Below are positions 1-8,911 of a DNA stretch of 64,000 bases, one piece after another. Both the position numbers and the translations under genes were made by a program. Within the stretch, counting starts at the first letter, position 1; every line of letters begins with the position of its first letter. The stretch comes from Planctomycetota bacterium. GTDB lineage: Bacteria; Planctomycetota; SZUA-567; H5-PLA8. The DNA is taken from positions 930,001 to 994,000 of the forward strand of contig JAOSKN010000001.1 of assembly GCA_027493525.1 (NCBI GenBank), in the 5' to 3' direction. The notes beneath the pieces are model-generated. The model was not told where the DNA came from. It did not search any database and was given only the letters and a program-made list of their open reading frames with translations.

Positions 1-251
1 GCGCGCCCGGCGGGTTCAGCACCCTCGACCGCACCCCCGCCCTCGGCGGCATCGGCTGCGAAAGTTGCCACGGGCCCTCTCAGGCCCACGCCGCCAACCC
101 GCGCCTCAAGACGCCCGTCAAGGGCAGCGCCGCCTGCATCACCTGCCACGACCCCGACAACAGCCCGAGCTTCGACTACGCCGTCTACTGGCCCAAGATC
201 GTCCACGGTCTCGAAAAAGCCGTCGAGCCTCCGGGCGGCGCCGCGCCATGA
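1..251 (+). CDS. Multiheme c-type cytochrome, C-terminal fragment
   Basis: The window opens inside this gene; the frame runs from base 3 to a TGA at 249-251. Two CxxCH heme-attachment motifs are visible, CESCH and CITCH, about 30 residues apart, followed by an FDYAVYWPKIVHG stretch and a short Pro/Gly tail. This pattern is typical of the C-terminal part of cytochrome c554/c-prime-like multiheme proteins, which carry electrons outside the cytoplasmic membrane. The number of hemes and the signal peptide lie off the left edge, so the subfamily cannot be given. The heptad-rich gap and the next gene follow directly on the same strand. Confidence 0.75.
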   Translation, partial: APGGFSTLDRTPALGGIGCESCHGPSQAHAANPRLKTPVKGSAACITCHDPDNSPSFDYAVYWPKIVHGLEKAVEPPGGAAP

Positions 252-270
252 GCCCGCGCGCGACTTCGCT

Positions 271-381
271 TAACCACGGAGAGCACAGAGAAAGTCTTTG
301 TGTCTGGATGTGGCATTCCGCATGGAATCTCCATTCCACATTCTCTGGAATCCGCAATCCGCAATCCACAATCCGCATTTT
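271..381. repeat. CACAGAG-type tract followed by an AATCCGC heptad tract
   Basis: Bases 271-307 hold an ACCACGGAGAGCACAGAGAA type sequence that recurs around the GxxExxY gene and elsewhere in the window. Bases 347-381 hold four tandem 7-base units of the AATCCGC type. The start of the next gene appears to lie within or just downstream of these repeats, which makes its start codon uncertain. Confidence 0.6.
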
Positions 382-3300
382 GCTTGGCCTCGCCTGCTTG
401 TGCGCCGTCTCCTCCGCCGCCGTCGAAACCCCCGCGCCGCCGCAGGCCCCCGGGCTCGCCTGGCACACCGACCTCGGCCGCGCCTTCACCGCCGCGCGCG
501 AGGCCGACAAGCGCGTGCTCCTGCTCCTCGAACGCCCCGATCAGAGCTTTTCGCGCCGGCTGGCCGAATCCTTCGACGACGAGGCCGTGGCCGAGCAGGC
601 GGGCTCTTTCGTGCCGGTGCGCCTGAACCTCGACGTCCACGCGCGGCTGCTCGAACGTTTCGTCGTCCGCATCGTCCCCGACCTGCGCGTCTTCGACCCA
701 GAGGGCCGCCAGGTCGCGCAGGAAAGCGGCGGGCTCGAACCGGCCGCGCTCAAGGAATTCCTCGCGGCGGCTCTGAAGGCCCGCCCGGAACCCGGCGCGC
801 CGCTGCTCTCCGCGCTCGTCCCCGGCGTCGAACTCGACGCGCTCGCCAGGCTCGACGCCGCGGGGCGCGCGCCGGAGGGAAGGACCTCGAACGCCTCATC
901 GCGCTGGCCGGCGGCCCCGCGGGCGAAGCCCGCGCCGAGGCGCAGCGCCTGGTTCGAAAATGGGCCCGCGACCTCGCGCCGCAACTGACCGCCGCGCTCG
1001 CCGGCAAGGACCTCAAGCCGCGCCTGACCGCTTTCGAAATCCTCGCCGACCTCGGCGCGCCACTCGGCGGCTACGACCCCTGGTCCGGCCCCGCCGCCGA
1101 CAAGGACCTCGAGCCGCTGACGAACTGGCGCCCCCGCCGTGCCCGAGCCGCCCGCGACCGGCGCGCCGCGCCCCGCCGAGCCGAGATCCCCGCGGCGCTG
1201 CGACCGCAGATCGAGGCCGACCTGGACCTGATGCTCGACGCGGAGCCCGCGCGCGCGCAGGCCGCCTGGCAGCGCCTGGTCTCCCATGGCGCCGCGCTCG
1301 TGCCGCTCCTGCGCCGCCGCGCCCGCGACCTCGTCGCCGCCGATCCCGGCCGCGCCATGCGCTGCGACCGGCTCCGCTACCGCCTGCTCCTCGGGGCCGA
1401 GGCGCTGCGCAAGCAGCCCGGCGTCGACGACCGGCTCGCCGCCGGCGCGCCGGGCGCGCGCGCCGAGGCCCTCGATAAGCTGCTCAAGTCCGACGCGCGC
1501 GGCCTCGAACCCCTCGTCCGCGAAGCCGCCTGCGATCCCGAACCGCTCTTTCGCGAGACCGCGCTGCGCCACGCCACCGCGCTCCTGCCCGACCCCGCCC
1601 CGCTCCTCACCGAGGCGCTCCGCGACCCCGAGCCCAACCTCCGCGTCGCCGCCCTCGCCGCCATGGCCCGCGCCGCCGGTCCGGAACTTGAAAAGGCGCT
1701 CCACGACTACCTCGCCAACGAACGGGACCCCGACCTGATCGGCCACGCCGTTCGCGCCCTCGCCGGCGTCAAGAGCGCGCCCAGCCGCAAGCTGCTCCGC
1801 CAACTCCTCGCCCATGCCCACTGGCAGGTCCGCGCCGCCGCCGCGAAAGCCCTGGGCGAGATGAACGCCAAAGAGGCCCTCGCGGACCTCGCGAAGCTCC
1901 TCGAAGACCCCGACGGCTTCGTCGCCGCTTCCGCCGCCGAGGCCCTCGGCAAGGTCGGCGACGCCTCGGTGGTCGGCGCCCTCGGCAAGGCCGTCGAGCG
2001 CCACCCGGGTCTCACCGCCCCCGTGCTCAAGGTCCTGCGCAAGGGCGACCTGCGCCGCGCCCCCGAGACCGACAAGATCCTCCGCCGCTTCACGAAGCAC
2101 GACGACCCCGCCGTCCGCGCCCAGGCCCTGCTCACTCTCGCCAGCGATTCCGAGCGCCCCGCCTTCGACGAGATCGTCGCAGGCATCCGCGACCCCGACG
2201 ACCGCGTCCGCGCCGCCGCCGCCGAGGGGCTCCGCCAACTCATCTCCGCCGACGCCCTCGAGAACTTCCGCAAGAGCAACCGCCAGCCCGACGGCTACAA
2301 GGAGGTCCGCGAAGACCTGCTCGGATTGCTCAAGTCGGAGAACGCCGAACTCCGTGCCCAGGCCGTGCTCACCCTCTGTTACTTCGGCGACGCCGCCGCC
2401 CTCGCCGAAGGCCGCGACGGCGCGCGCAAGCCCGTCCTCACCGAACTCTTCGCCTGCCTCGAAGCGCCAAGCTATGAACTGCGCGAGATGGCCTTCCAGG
2501 CGCTCCCGCACTTGCGCCCGCAGCAGGTGCTCAACGCGGTCCGCCGCCGCCTGGCCGCCGAGAAGCTCGAACCTCAGGATCACGAGTGGGGGCTCCTCGG
2601 CTACTACGCGCTCCAGGCCGAGAAGACCCGCGCCGCCGCCTGGACCGCCGAGCAACCCGTCGTCGAAGCCTACTTCGCCCTCGCCCCGCGCCTCCAGCCC
2701 CGCGATCTGGGCGACTGGTGCGAGCGCCTACTCGAAGCCGCGCTCGGCGACGAGGACGACGAGGGCTACGCGCTCAACGCCAAGGCCTTCGCCAGACACC
2801 TCGAGGCCCGCATCCCCGACTTCGACGCCCCGCCGCTCGATGCCGTGCTCCGCGTGCTCTGGTTCCACGCCGCCAGCCCGGCGCGCGAGGAACTCGACAA
2901 ATGGCTCGCCGATCCGCGCCTGGAAGTCCGCCGCGCCGCCGCCGTCCGCATCGTTCGCGACGCCGGCAAAGGCCCGCCGGATCTCGTCGAACGCCTGCTT
3001 GCCGATCCCGAGCCTTCCTTCCGCCTCCTCGGCGTCGTCGCCTGCATTCCCGGCGAGTGGCGCGATTTCGTCGGCGATCCCACGGCCTATGAAATCCTCG
3101 CCGGGCAGCGCGCGCGCATCCGCTATCGCTACGTCTCCACCCCGCGCGGCGGAGGCGTCGTCCCCGTCCCCGTCCAGCTCCCGCCCGAGCGGCTGGAGAA
3201 GCTCCTCGAGGATCCCGACGCGGACATCCGCGCCGCCACCGCCTTCCTGATGGCCATGGAAGGCGGCGACCAGGGCCTGCCCATCCTCCAGCGCCGCTTC

Positions 3301-3537
3301 CTCGCCGCGGACCGCGACCGCAACGAGGCCGCCGCGGCCCTCGTCCGCGCCGTCGCCATGGCCTGGGGCGACGAGCACACGGCCTACCTCGAGAAGGTCT
3401 ACGAGCACCAGGCCCGCGAGAGCGCCGACTGGCGCATCCGCGAACTCGCCGGCGAGATCGAACGCCTGCAGGGCAGGCGCATCGAGAAATTGAAGGCCAG
3501 AATCAAGAAAGAATTCCCCAACGCCGTCAACTGGTAG
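308..3537 (+). CDS. Secreted thioredoxin-like / HEAT-repeat protein, with apparent frameshift
   Basis: The N-terminal part is read in one frame (ATG at 308; hydrophobic LLGLACLCAVSSAA signal-like segment) and gives a thioredoxin-fold domain: KRVLLLLERPDQSF, then FVPVRLNLD, then VVRIVPDLRVFDPEG. The usual CxxC is absent (ERPDQS stands in its place), so no redox role is implied. Around 873-883, in a GGAGGGAAGG run, sense moves to the next frame by one missing base. The remaining about 880 residues are rich in Ala/Leu helical pairs typical of HEAT/PBS-lyase-type repeats and end at 3537. An Arg-rich stretch at about 1130-1185 reads more naturally (AVPEPPATGAPRPAE) in another frame, so a compensating indel pair may lie there. 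Such fusions act as secreted or periplasmic scaffolds; the partner is unknown. Start choice is uncertain because of the repeats upstream. Confidence 0.6.
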
Positions 3538-3553
3538 CCAGGAGAACCGCGTC

Positions 3554-4471
3554 ATGCCTTTCGACTTGCCGTCCCCGTTCCACCTGCCCCGGTTCGCCGC
3601 GACCGTGGCTTTCACCCTCGCGCTCGGCCTCGCCGCCGCCGGCGAACCCGAAGGACCCACGCTGACCGCCAGCGCCGGAGGTTCCGTCGCCCTCCCCGCC
3701 ACCGCGCTGGAATTGACCGTCCGGCTCGACGCCAAGGGCGAGTCCGTCGCGGCCGCGTTCGATGCCCTCAAGGCCCTCCGCGCCAAGGCCTCCGATCGCC
3801 TCAAGCAGGACTTCGCCGTCGACCCCGCCGCCCTCGCCGCCGAAACCCCCGCGCTCGCCGAGGATGACGACGAGCAGCGCGCCGAGTACCAGGGCGGCAG
3901 GCACGGCTCGCGTCTCCAGCGCGCGGGCGAGGAGGGCGCGGAGGCCAAGCCCGAGGTCCGCGTGGCGCAGGTCCTCAAGGCCCGCCTCCCGCTGAAGGCC
4001 AGGGACCTGGCCGACCTCACCCTCGAGGCCGAGGCGCTGAAAACCCGCGTCAACGCAGGACTGCTCAAGCTGCTCGAGGAAGCCATGGGGCCCAAAGCGG
4101 AAGGCGAGGATGGCGGCGAAGAAGCCCAGATGATGCGCCAACTCCTCCGCCAGCAGCAGCGCGAAGGCGGCGGGCCGCTGCAATTCGGATTCCTCGCCAC
4201 CGTCTCCGAGGAGCAGAAGCAGCAGGCGCTCGCCGACGCCCTGAAGCAGGCCGAGGCCGCCGCGCGCCGCGCCGCGAAGGTCACCGGAAAGTCCGAGGCC
4301 GTCCTCCGCAACCTCAGCCTCAGCACCGAAAGCCCGCGACGCTACTCCCAGTATTACGGCGAATACTACGAAGAGCCCGACGCCGAAGCCGCGGCCTCCG
4401 GCGAACTCCGCGGAGGCGGCGTCGAACTCCGCTACCACGTCAAGGTCACCGCCACGTACGTGTTGAAGTGA
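3554..4471 (+). CDS. SIMPL-domain (DUF541) secreted protein
   Basis: This 305-residue protein starts 16 bases after the HEAT gene and probably shares its transcript. An N-terminal hydrophobic segment (residues about 12-30, ending in LGLAAAGE) looks like a signal peptide. The mature part begins with TLTASAGGSVALPATALELTVRLDAKGESVAAAFDAL-type sequence (seen in pieces), the hallmark of SIMPL/DUF541 proteins, and ends with a beta-rich segment closing in YHVKVTATYVLK. The middle, residues about 95-220, is acidic and Gln/Glu-rich and is an insertion relative to short family members. SIMPL proteins are periplasmic or outer-membrane associated, and their biochemical role is poorly defined. The next gene looks like a diverged paralogue. 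Confidence 0.65.
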   Translation: MPFDLPSPFHLPRFAATVAFTLALGLAAAGEPEGPTLTASAGGSVALPATALELTVRLDAKGESVAAAFDALKALRAKASDRLKQDFAVDPAALAAETPALAEDDDEQRAEYQGGRHGSRLQRAGEEGAEAKPEVRVAQVLKARLPLKARDLADLTLEAEALKTRVNAGLLKLLEEAMGPKAEGEDGGEEAQMMRQLLRQQQREGGGPLQFGFLATVSEEQKQQALADALKQAEAAARRAAKVTGKSEAVLRNLSLSTESPRRYSQYYGEYYEEPDAEAAASGELRGGGVELRYHVKVTATYVLK

Positions 4472-4540
4472 AGTCCGGCGCGGCGGGCTCCGACTTGGCA
4501 GAAACGCCTGTGCGACCTGAAACCCTGGACCTCCTTCCCC

Positions 4541-5419
4541 ATGCCCCGTAGCGCGCTCGCCCTGGTCCTCCTCCTCGCCGCCGCCGCGCAAGCCGCCGAC
4601 GACGGCGCGGGCCGCGTGCGCGTGAACGTCGAAGCCGAAGCCGAACTCCGCCCCGCCGCGCTCATCTGCGTCTTCGCCGTGCAGGGGCGCGCCGAGGACG
4701 CCGGCGCCGCGCCCACGGTGGTCCGCGAACTCCGCGAACTCGCCGCGGCCCGCCTCGCCGCGCGGTTCGAGTTCCGCGCGGAAGACCTCGTCCCTTACCC
4801 GCCCGTCCTCCGCGCGCAGGCCCCGAAGAACGAGCCCTACTGGATCACCACCAACCGCCTGCGCCGCAAGGCCGAAGCGCCGCCGGACGACGCGCCCGCG
4901 CCGGTCGCCTACCTCGTCTGGCAGGGCTTTCGCGTCGCGCTCCCGCTGAAAAGCCCCGGGCGCGAAGAGGCGGTCCTCGAAGCCGCCGGCCTCCGCGCGA
5001 GCTTCGCCCCGGCCGCCCAGGAACTCCAGCGCCTCATCGATGCGCGCGCCGGCGCGCCGGCCGAAGCCGCGGGCGAACCGGATGCCGGCGAGGAGAACAT
5101 GGACGAAAACGAGGACGAAGCCGGCGCGGCGAGCGCCGGAAATGGCTACTGCCGCTTCCTGTATTTCGCCGAACCCGACGAACCCGCCTACAAGAAAGCG
5201 CTCGATGCCGGACTCGAGTCCGCGCGCCGCGAGGCCCGCGCCATCGCGAAGGCGCTCGGCGAGCCCGAACCGCGGCTCGAATCCTGGGACGCCACCGCCG
5301 CCACCGGACTCGAAGACCCCCGCGCCGCCGACTACGGGGACCGCCCCGGCTATTACGCCCAGCGCCTCCCCCTGCGCCTGCGCATCCCGATTCAGGCGAC
5401 GTTTGTGAGAGTAAAGTGA
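4541..5419 (+). CDS. Second SIMPL-like secreted protein
   Basis: This 292-residue protein has a clear signal peptide (RSALALVLLLAAAAQAADD). Its order of segments matches the preceding gene: an early beta segment (VRVNVEAEAELRPAALICVFAVQG), an Ala-rich helix (VVRELRELAAARLAARFEF), an acidic linker around residues 175-200, and a terminal QRLPLRLRIPIQATFVRVK strand. I read it as a diverged SIMPL/DUF541 paralogue; the family call is weaker than for its neighbour. It follows 69 bases downstream on the same strand. No enzymatic motif is visible. Confidence 0.5.
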   Translation: MPRSALALVLLLAAAAQAADDGAGRVRVNVEAEAELRPAALICVFAVQGRAEDAGAAPTVVRELRELAAARLAARFEFRAEDLVPYPPVLRAQAPKNEPYWITTNRLRRKAEAPPDDAPAPVAYLVWQGFRVALPLKSPGREEAVLEAAGLRASFAPAAQELQRLIDARAGAPAEAAGEPDAGEENMDENEDEAGAASAGNGYCRFLYFAEPDEPAYKKALDAGLESARREARAIAKALGEPEPRLESWDATAATGLEDPRAADYGDRPGYYAQRLPLRLRIPIQATFVRVK

Positions 5420-5587
5420 AGTCGTGAAACGCAAAACGCAAGAGGACCTTGAGGCGCAAGCCTCATGATCCGCTCGCATTTCACGGTGCTGCGTTTGCAG
5501 TCTGGTTCTTGCCGTTTGAATACTGCTTGGTTCTTCCGATTTGGCGCTTGCCGGCAGGAGTTGGCGCTTGCCGTCTCCCTGTCCCGC
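5420..5587. repeat. Non-coding gap with 7-base-period tracts
   Basis: Between the two convergent genes lie GTGAAAC/GCAAAAC/GCAAGAG units (5424-5444) and a looser Thr-like T/G-rich tract in which TTGGCGCTTGCCG occurs twice (about 5540-5575). No gene is seen here. Confidence 0.5.
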
Positions 5588-6148
5588 TCACTTCTTCCCC
5601 AGCGCCTCCTCCACCGCCTTCGTCACCGCCGGATCGTCGGGCTTCGTCTGCGGCACGAAGCGCTCCACCAGCGCGCCGTCGCGCCCCACGAGGAACTTCT
5701 CGAAGTTCCATTTGATCGGGCCGGGCTTGCCGCTCTCTTCCGTGAGGTACTTGTACAGCGGGTCGGTCTCCGCGCCCTTCACGTGGATCTTCGCCATCAG
5801 CGGAAACGTGACGTTGAACTTCGTCGAGCAGAACGTCTTGATCTCCTCCGGCGTCCCCGGCTCCTGCCCGCCGAAGTCGTTGCACGGGATCCCCACCACC
5901 ACCAGCCCCTGGTCCTTGTACTTCTTGTACAGCGCCTCCAGCGCGGTGTACTGCGGCGTCAGCCCGCAGCGCGAAGCCACGTTCACCAGCAGCACCACCT
6001 TCCCCTTCAACTGGTTCAGCGGCTGCTCCGCCCCGTCGATGGTCTTCAGCGTGAAATCGAGCGGCGACTTGGTCACGGCCTTCTCCTCGCCATGAAGGGA
6101 ACCCGCCGCCAGCACGGCAGCGAAAGCGAACGCGATGCGCGAGATCAT
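5588..6148 (-). CDS. Glutathione peroxidase family protein, exported
   Basis: The 186-residue protein has a signal peptide (ISRIAFAFAAVLAAGSLHG) and then the complete glutathione-peroxidase fold. The catalytic tetrad can be read: Cys61 in NVASRCGLTPQY, Gln95 in NDFGGQEPG, and Trp147-Asn148 in KWNFEKFLV. It uses Cys rather than selenocysteine. Bacterial members of this type usually reduce hydroperoxides with thioredoxin rather than glutathione, so the family name should not be taken as proof of substrate. The signal peptide suggests action in the periplasm. It is convergent with the SIMPL pair and divergent from the esterase gene. Length is normal for the family. Confidence 0.88.
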   Translation of the reverse strand: MISRIAFAFAAVLAAGSLHGEEKAVTKSPLDFTLKTIDGAEQPLNQLKGKVVLLVNVASRCGLTPQYTALEALYKKYKDQGLVVVGIPCNDFGGQEPGTPEEIKTFCSTKFNVTFPLMAKIHVKGAETDPLYKYLTEESGKPGPIKWNFEKFLVGRDGALVERFVPQTKPDDPAVTKAVEEALGKK

Positions 6149-6274
6149 GTTGAAACCTCCTGGACCTCAAAGCGGCAAGTCTGCGCCCACCTCAAGCCGG
6201 ATGCAACGCCGGTTTCGCGATGCCGCGGCCTGGCGTCGCCGCCCCGAGCGCTGTAACCAAAAGAAAACCCTCCT

Positions 6275-6311
6275 CAGCAACCGACAACCGACAACCGGCA
6301 ACCGGCAACTT
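6275..6311. repeat. AACCGAC/AACCGGC heptad tract
   Basis: Five consecutive 7-base units of the AACCGRC type lie in the intergenic region before the esterase gene. They belong to the window-wide set of period-7 tracts. Confidence 0.7.
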
Positions 6312-6376
6312 GCATCCGCCCAGCGCCCCGCTCCGGTGTATACCGTGTATCGGCCGCTGCTAAAAGCGATCCTCCC

Positions 6377-7273
6377 ATGCCTCTTCCCCTCGCGTATTGC
6401 GCCTCCGCGCCGCTGCTCCTGGGCCTCCTGGCGGCGAGCCTCTGCGTCCTCGCGGCCCGCGCCGGCGAACCCGACGCCGACGGCACGAACGATACCGCCG
6501 CGCCCAACAACGCCAAGCCCGACCGCAAGCTCGTCTACCGCGAGGTGGACGGAGTCAAACTGGAGTTCTTCATTTTTGAGCCGCCCGGGCACAAGCCCGC
6601 CGACGCGCGCCCGGCCCTCGTCTTCTTCCACGGCGGCGGCTGGCGCAAGGGCGACCCCAGCCAATTCTATTGGCAGGCGCGCTACCTTTCCGGCCGCGGC
6701 ATGGTCTGCTTCAGCGCCCGCTACCGGCTCATCCCGAACGTCTCCAAGGTCGAGGCCTGCATCGAGGACGCCAAGGCCGCCGTCGCCTACATTCGCGCGC
6801 ATGCCGCCGAACTCGGCGTGGACCCCGCGAAGCTCGCGGCCGGCGGCGGTTCGGCCGGCGGGCATCTCGCCGCGGCCTGCGCCGTCACCGCCGGCGCGCC
6901 GGCCCCCGGCGAGGCCTCCTGCCGCCCGGACCTCCTCGTCCTCTTCAACCCCGCGCTCTTCCACCCAGCCGCCCAAGGCACGCTCAAGCTGGAGCAGTTC
7001 ACGAAGGAGACCCCGCCGGCAATCTTCTTCCTGGGGACCGAGGACGACATGCTCAATTACGCCAAGGACTGCCTTGCCCGGAGCAAGCAGCTCGGCAACG
7101 AAGTGCGCGTCTTCACCGCCGCCGATCAGGGGCACGGCTTCTTCAACAAACCGCCCTGGCGCGAGAGCACCACCCTCGAAGCCGACCGCTTCCTCGCCCG
7201 CCACGGCTACCTGCAAGGCGAACCCACCCTCGCCGCGCCACCCGCCGGCGCGTTGCAGGAAGCGAAGGAGTGA
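6377..7273 (+). CDS. Secreted alpha/beta hydrolase (HSL/acetyl-esterase type)
   Basis: The 298-residue protein begins with a signal peptide (residues about 5-28) followed by a Thr/Asn-rich linker. The hormone-sensitive-lipase signature HGGGW (85-89) forms the oxyanion hole. The nucleophile is Ser159 in AAGGGSAGGH; the acid is Asp223 or Asp224 in GTEDDML, and the base is His253 in DQGHGFF. All parts of the triad are present and in the expected order, so it is likely an active carboxylic-ester hydrolase outside the cytoplasm, possibly on acetylated sugars or short acyl esters. Substrate cannot be told from sequence. It stands alone, divergent from the peroxidase and followed by a long repeat-rich gap. 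Confidence 0.82.
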   Translation: MPLPLAYCASAPLLLGLLAASLCVLAARAGEPDADGTNDTAAPNNAKPDRKLVYREVDGVKLEFFIFEPPGHKPADARPALVFFHGGGWRKGDPSQFYWQARYLSGRGMVCFSARYRLIPNVSKVEACIEDAKAAVAYIRAHAAELGVDPAKLAAGGGSAGGHLAAACAVTAGAPAPGEASCRPDLLVLFNPALFHPAAQGTLKLEQFTKETPPAIFFLGTEDDMLNYAKDCLARSKQLGNEVRVFTAADQGHGFFNKPPWRESTTLEADRFLARHGYLQGEPTLAAPPAGALQEAKE

Positions 7274-7676
7274 AGGGACGGGGGCTGGGGGCTGGGGAAT
7301 GGCGGGAGCCGGGAACCGGTATCCGGACCCCGGGCACCTCGCCCTTTGGGAGAGGGCAGGGTGAGGGAACGAAAGAGAAAAGCTCCTCAACCGCTCGGGC
7401 CTCGGAACTCGGAACTCGGGCCTGAGGACTGAGCAACCGCGCGAACCGGGAACCAGTATCCGGACACCGGGCACGGAGCGCCGGCATCCTGCGTGCCACG
7501 GGTCAGCGAAGCTGCCCCGTGCCGAGCCGTCGCGAATCCCGATCATCGGCATTCGAACACCGGGAACCCTTCTTCCATTGCGGTGAGCCGTTTCCCCTCA
7601 TCCCCGAGGAGGGGCAGGGGCGGTGACTTGAATTTCCCGCGCGAAGCGCGCTCCATTTCCGCATGACTCCCGCGTG
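7274..7676. repeat. Repeat-filled intergenic region
   Basis: No gene is seen in these 400 bases. They hold a GGGGGCT tandem (about 7279-7298), CTCGGAA heptads (7393-7434), the palindrome GTGCCACGGGTC...GCCCCGTGCC (7493-7523), and a GAGCCGTTTCCCCTC...GGGGCAGGGGCGGTGAC element ending in a GCGCGAAGCGCG hairpin (7583-7654). The last element has a close second copy at 63800-63869. Confidence 0.65.
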
Positions 7677-7973
7677 CTACAGGTCGGCGCAGCCGCCGTA
7701 GCGCCGGCGTCCTCGCCGGCTCGCGTGGGCGTCCCGCCCGCGCGTCTTTTTCGTTCTCCCGTACCGCGAACATCCCGCCCGCCGTGCCACGGGTCGGCGC
7801 AGCCGCCCCGTGCCCCACGCGCTCCGCGCCGCGAAGAGCGCCGTCTGCTCGTCCTTGCCTTGGCCCGTGGCTTCGATCTCGCCCCGCCTGACGACCACGA
7901 CGAACCGCCCGTCCTTCCGCTCGACCGAGACCGTCTCGATGGGCGGCGGGGTCATCTGTTGCACTCCTTTCAT
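7677..7973 (-). CDS. Small hypothetical protein with repeat-encoded tail
   Basis: An ATG at 7973 follows AAGGAG at good spacing (a second ATG seven codons in also has AAAGGAG before it). The first about 50 residues look coding (PIETVSVERKDGRFVVVVRRGEIE in pieces, then EATGQGKDEQTALFAARSAW) and resemble a short beta-hairpin domain. From about residue 55 the frame enters the dispersed palindromes at 7784-7814 and 7673-7707 and becomes Arg/Gly-rich. I infer that the original C-terminus was replaced when a repeat inserted. I do not recognise the family. Confidence 0.35.
   Translation of the reverse strand: MKGVQQMTPPPIETVSVERKDGRFVVVVRRGEIEATGQGKDEQTALFAARSAWGTGRLRRPVARRAGCSRYGRTKKTRGRDAHASRRGRRRYGGCADL
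7784..7814. repeat. Dispersed 31-base palindrome, CACGGGTCGGC...GCCGCCCCGTG type
   Basis: An inverted repeat with arms GGCACGGG/CCCGTGCC around a GCGGCTGCGC core. Related copies are at 7493-7523, 41691-41726 and 50928-50958; a GCTAC/GTAGC-armed relative is at 7673-7707. It is REP-like, may act as a transcription-end hairpin, and here lies inside an open frame. Confidence 0.65.
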
Positions 7974-8021
7974 CACTCGGACTCCTTTTCATCCTTTACA
8001 GTCGCCTTGGCCGCTACACAG

Positions 8022-8597
8022 TCACTCTATGCTGACTGAAAATGCAATATCTCTTACGGAAATGATCGTCCAAATAGTGAATCCAGTCGCAGCGACGATT
8101 GTTCCAAAACAGGGTCTATTCATGCAATCTAGAATCCAGAGAAGCCCCCACAATACTAAACAGGACACAAATAATCTGAAAGGAGGCCAAATATAGCCAT
8201 GCCCAAGCGAGCCAACCTTAGCCTCCCATATGACTATAGTGGTGTACAATAAGTACCAAGAGATCAGCCCGAGCCCAGCGTAGAGAACGACGCGGAAGCG
8301 AAAAATGGACCACGTGCTCACAATTCCACCTATCGTAGGAAAGTATTTCATGTCCACATGTATCGAATTAAAAAATCGACGTTGCGCTATAATGTCAATT
8401 GGAATTAGAATTAAAAGACAAGTGTTAATTCGAATGGACCACTCTACCGCATTCTCAAAACTCCAGGATAACCACCATACTTCATTAAGTCCCGGATGTT
8501 CAATAACTAGATCAAAAAGACAAAGTAAGGCAACCAGGCCGAAATACGCGATTACTACAATGCCTAACTTTACAATTTTTATTGCTTCCATTTCCAC
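8022..8597 (-). CDS. Orphan AT-rich multi-pass membrane protein
   Basis: This 191-residue protein has about four hydrophobic segments (residues about 8-30, 55-70, 95-120, 145-180). Its start ATG at 8597 is preceded by AAGGTGG, a strong ribosome-binding site. Base composition is visibly far lower in G+C than any neighbour, and codons such as ATA, AAA and AAT are common, so recent horizontal transfer is likely. No conserved motif is recognised and no function is proposed. It is flanked by repeat-rich gaps, as expected for an accessory insertion. Confidence 0.6.
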   Translation of the reverse strand: MEMEAIKIVKLGIVVIAYFGLVALLCLFDLVIEHPGLNEVWWLSWSFENAVEWSIRINTCLLILIPIDIIAQRRFFNSIHVDMKYFPTIGGIVSTWSIFRFRVVLYAGLGLISWYLLYTTIVIWEAKVGSLGHGYIWPPFRLFVSCLVLWGLLWILDCMNRPCFGTIVAATGFTIWTIISVRDIAFSVSIE

Positions 8598-8911
8598 CCA
8601 CCTTGAGTGCTCTTTTCCCTTTCAAATTCAGCGGACTCGCCGCCTGGCACGATTCGATAAGAGGCTGGTGGCACTGTCACCCTTCGCCTCGCCTTGTGCC
8701 TTCCAGGAATTGGCGCCACTGGCTGTGGCTGTAGGCAGCCAGTGCTTCGCCGTCCGGATCGCGTGGCCCACTCAAGTTACTTCATTCGGGTCTACGTGCG
8801 AGTTGAATCCGGGGTGCGCGCCTCGCACTGGCTGCGGAGTACCGCAGCGCAGTGGCGCCAGATCACAAACCAACCTCAGTCAGTGCTACCAGCCCGCTCG
8901 CCCCGGTCCCA
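8598..8911. other. Gap with two CACTGGCTG hairpins, no gene
   Basis: The sequence contains CACTGGCTG...CAGCCAGTG (about 8715-8745, arms of 9 bases) and a second GCACTGGCTGCGG...CCGCAGCGCAGTGGC hairpin (about 8824-8858). They may mark the end of the upstream gene. Nothing coding is convincing here. Confidence 0.4.

Noticed and set aside
541..2655. Long minus-strand frame opposite the HEAT gene
   Set aside because: High-GC shadow: the plus strand shows clear HEAT repeats, the minus product is Gly/Ala/Arg low complexity. The same applies to long antisense frames at 3527-5479, 10382-12613, 24123-26450 and 45730-47304.
5588..6148. Selenocysteine glutathione peroxidase
   Set aside because: The catalytic codon is Cys and there is no in-frame TGA.
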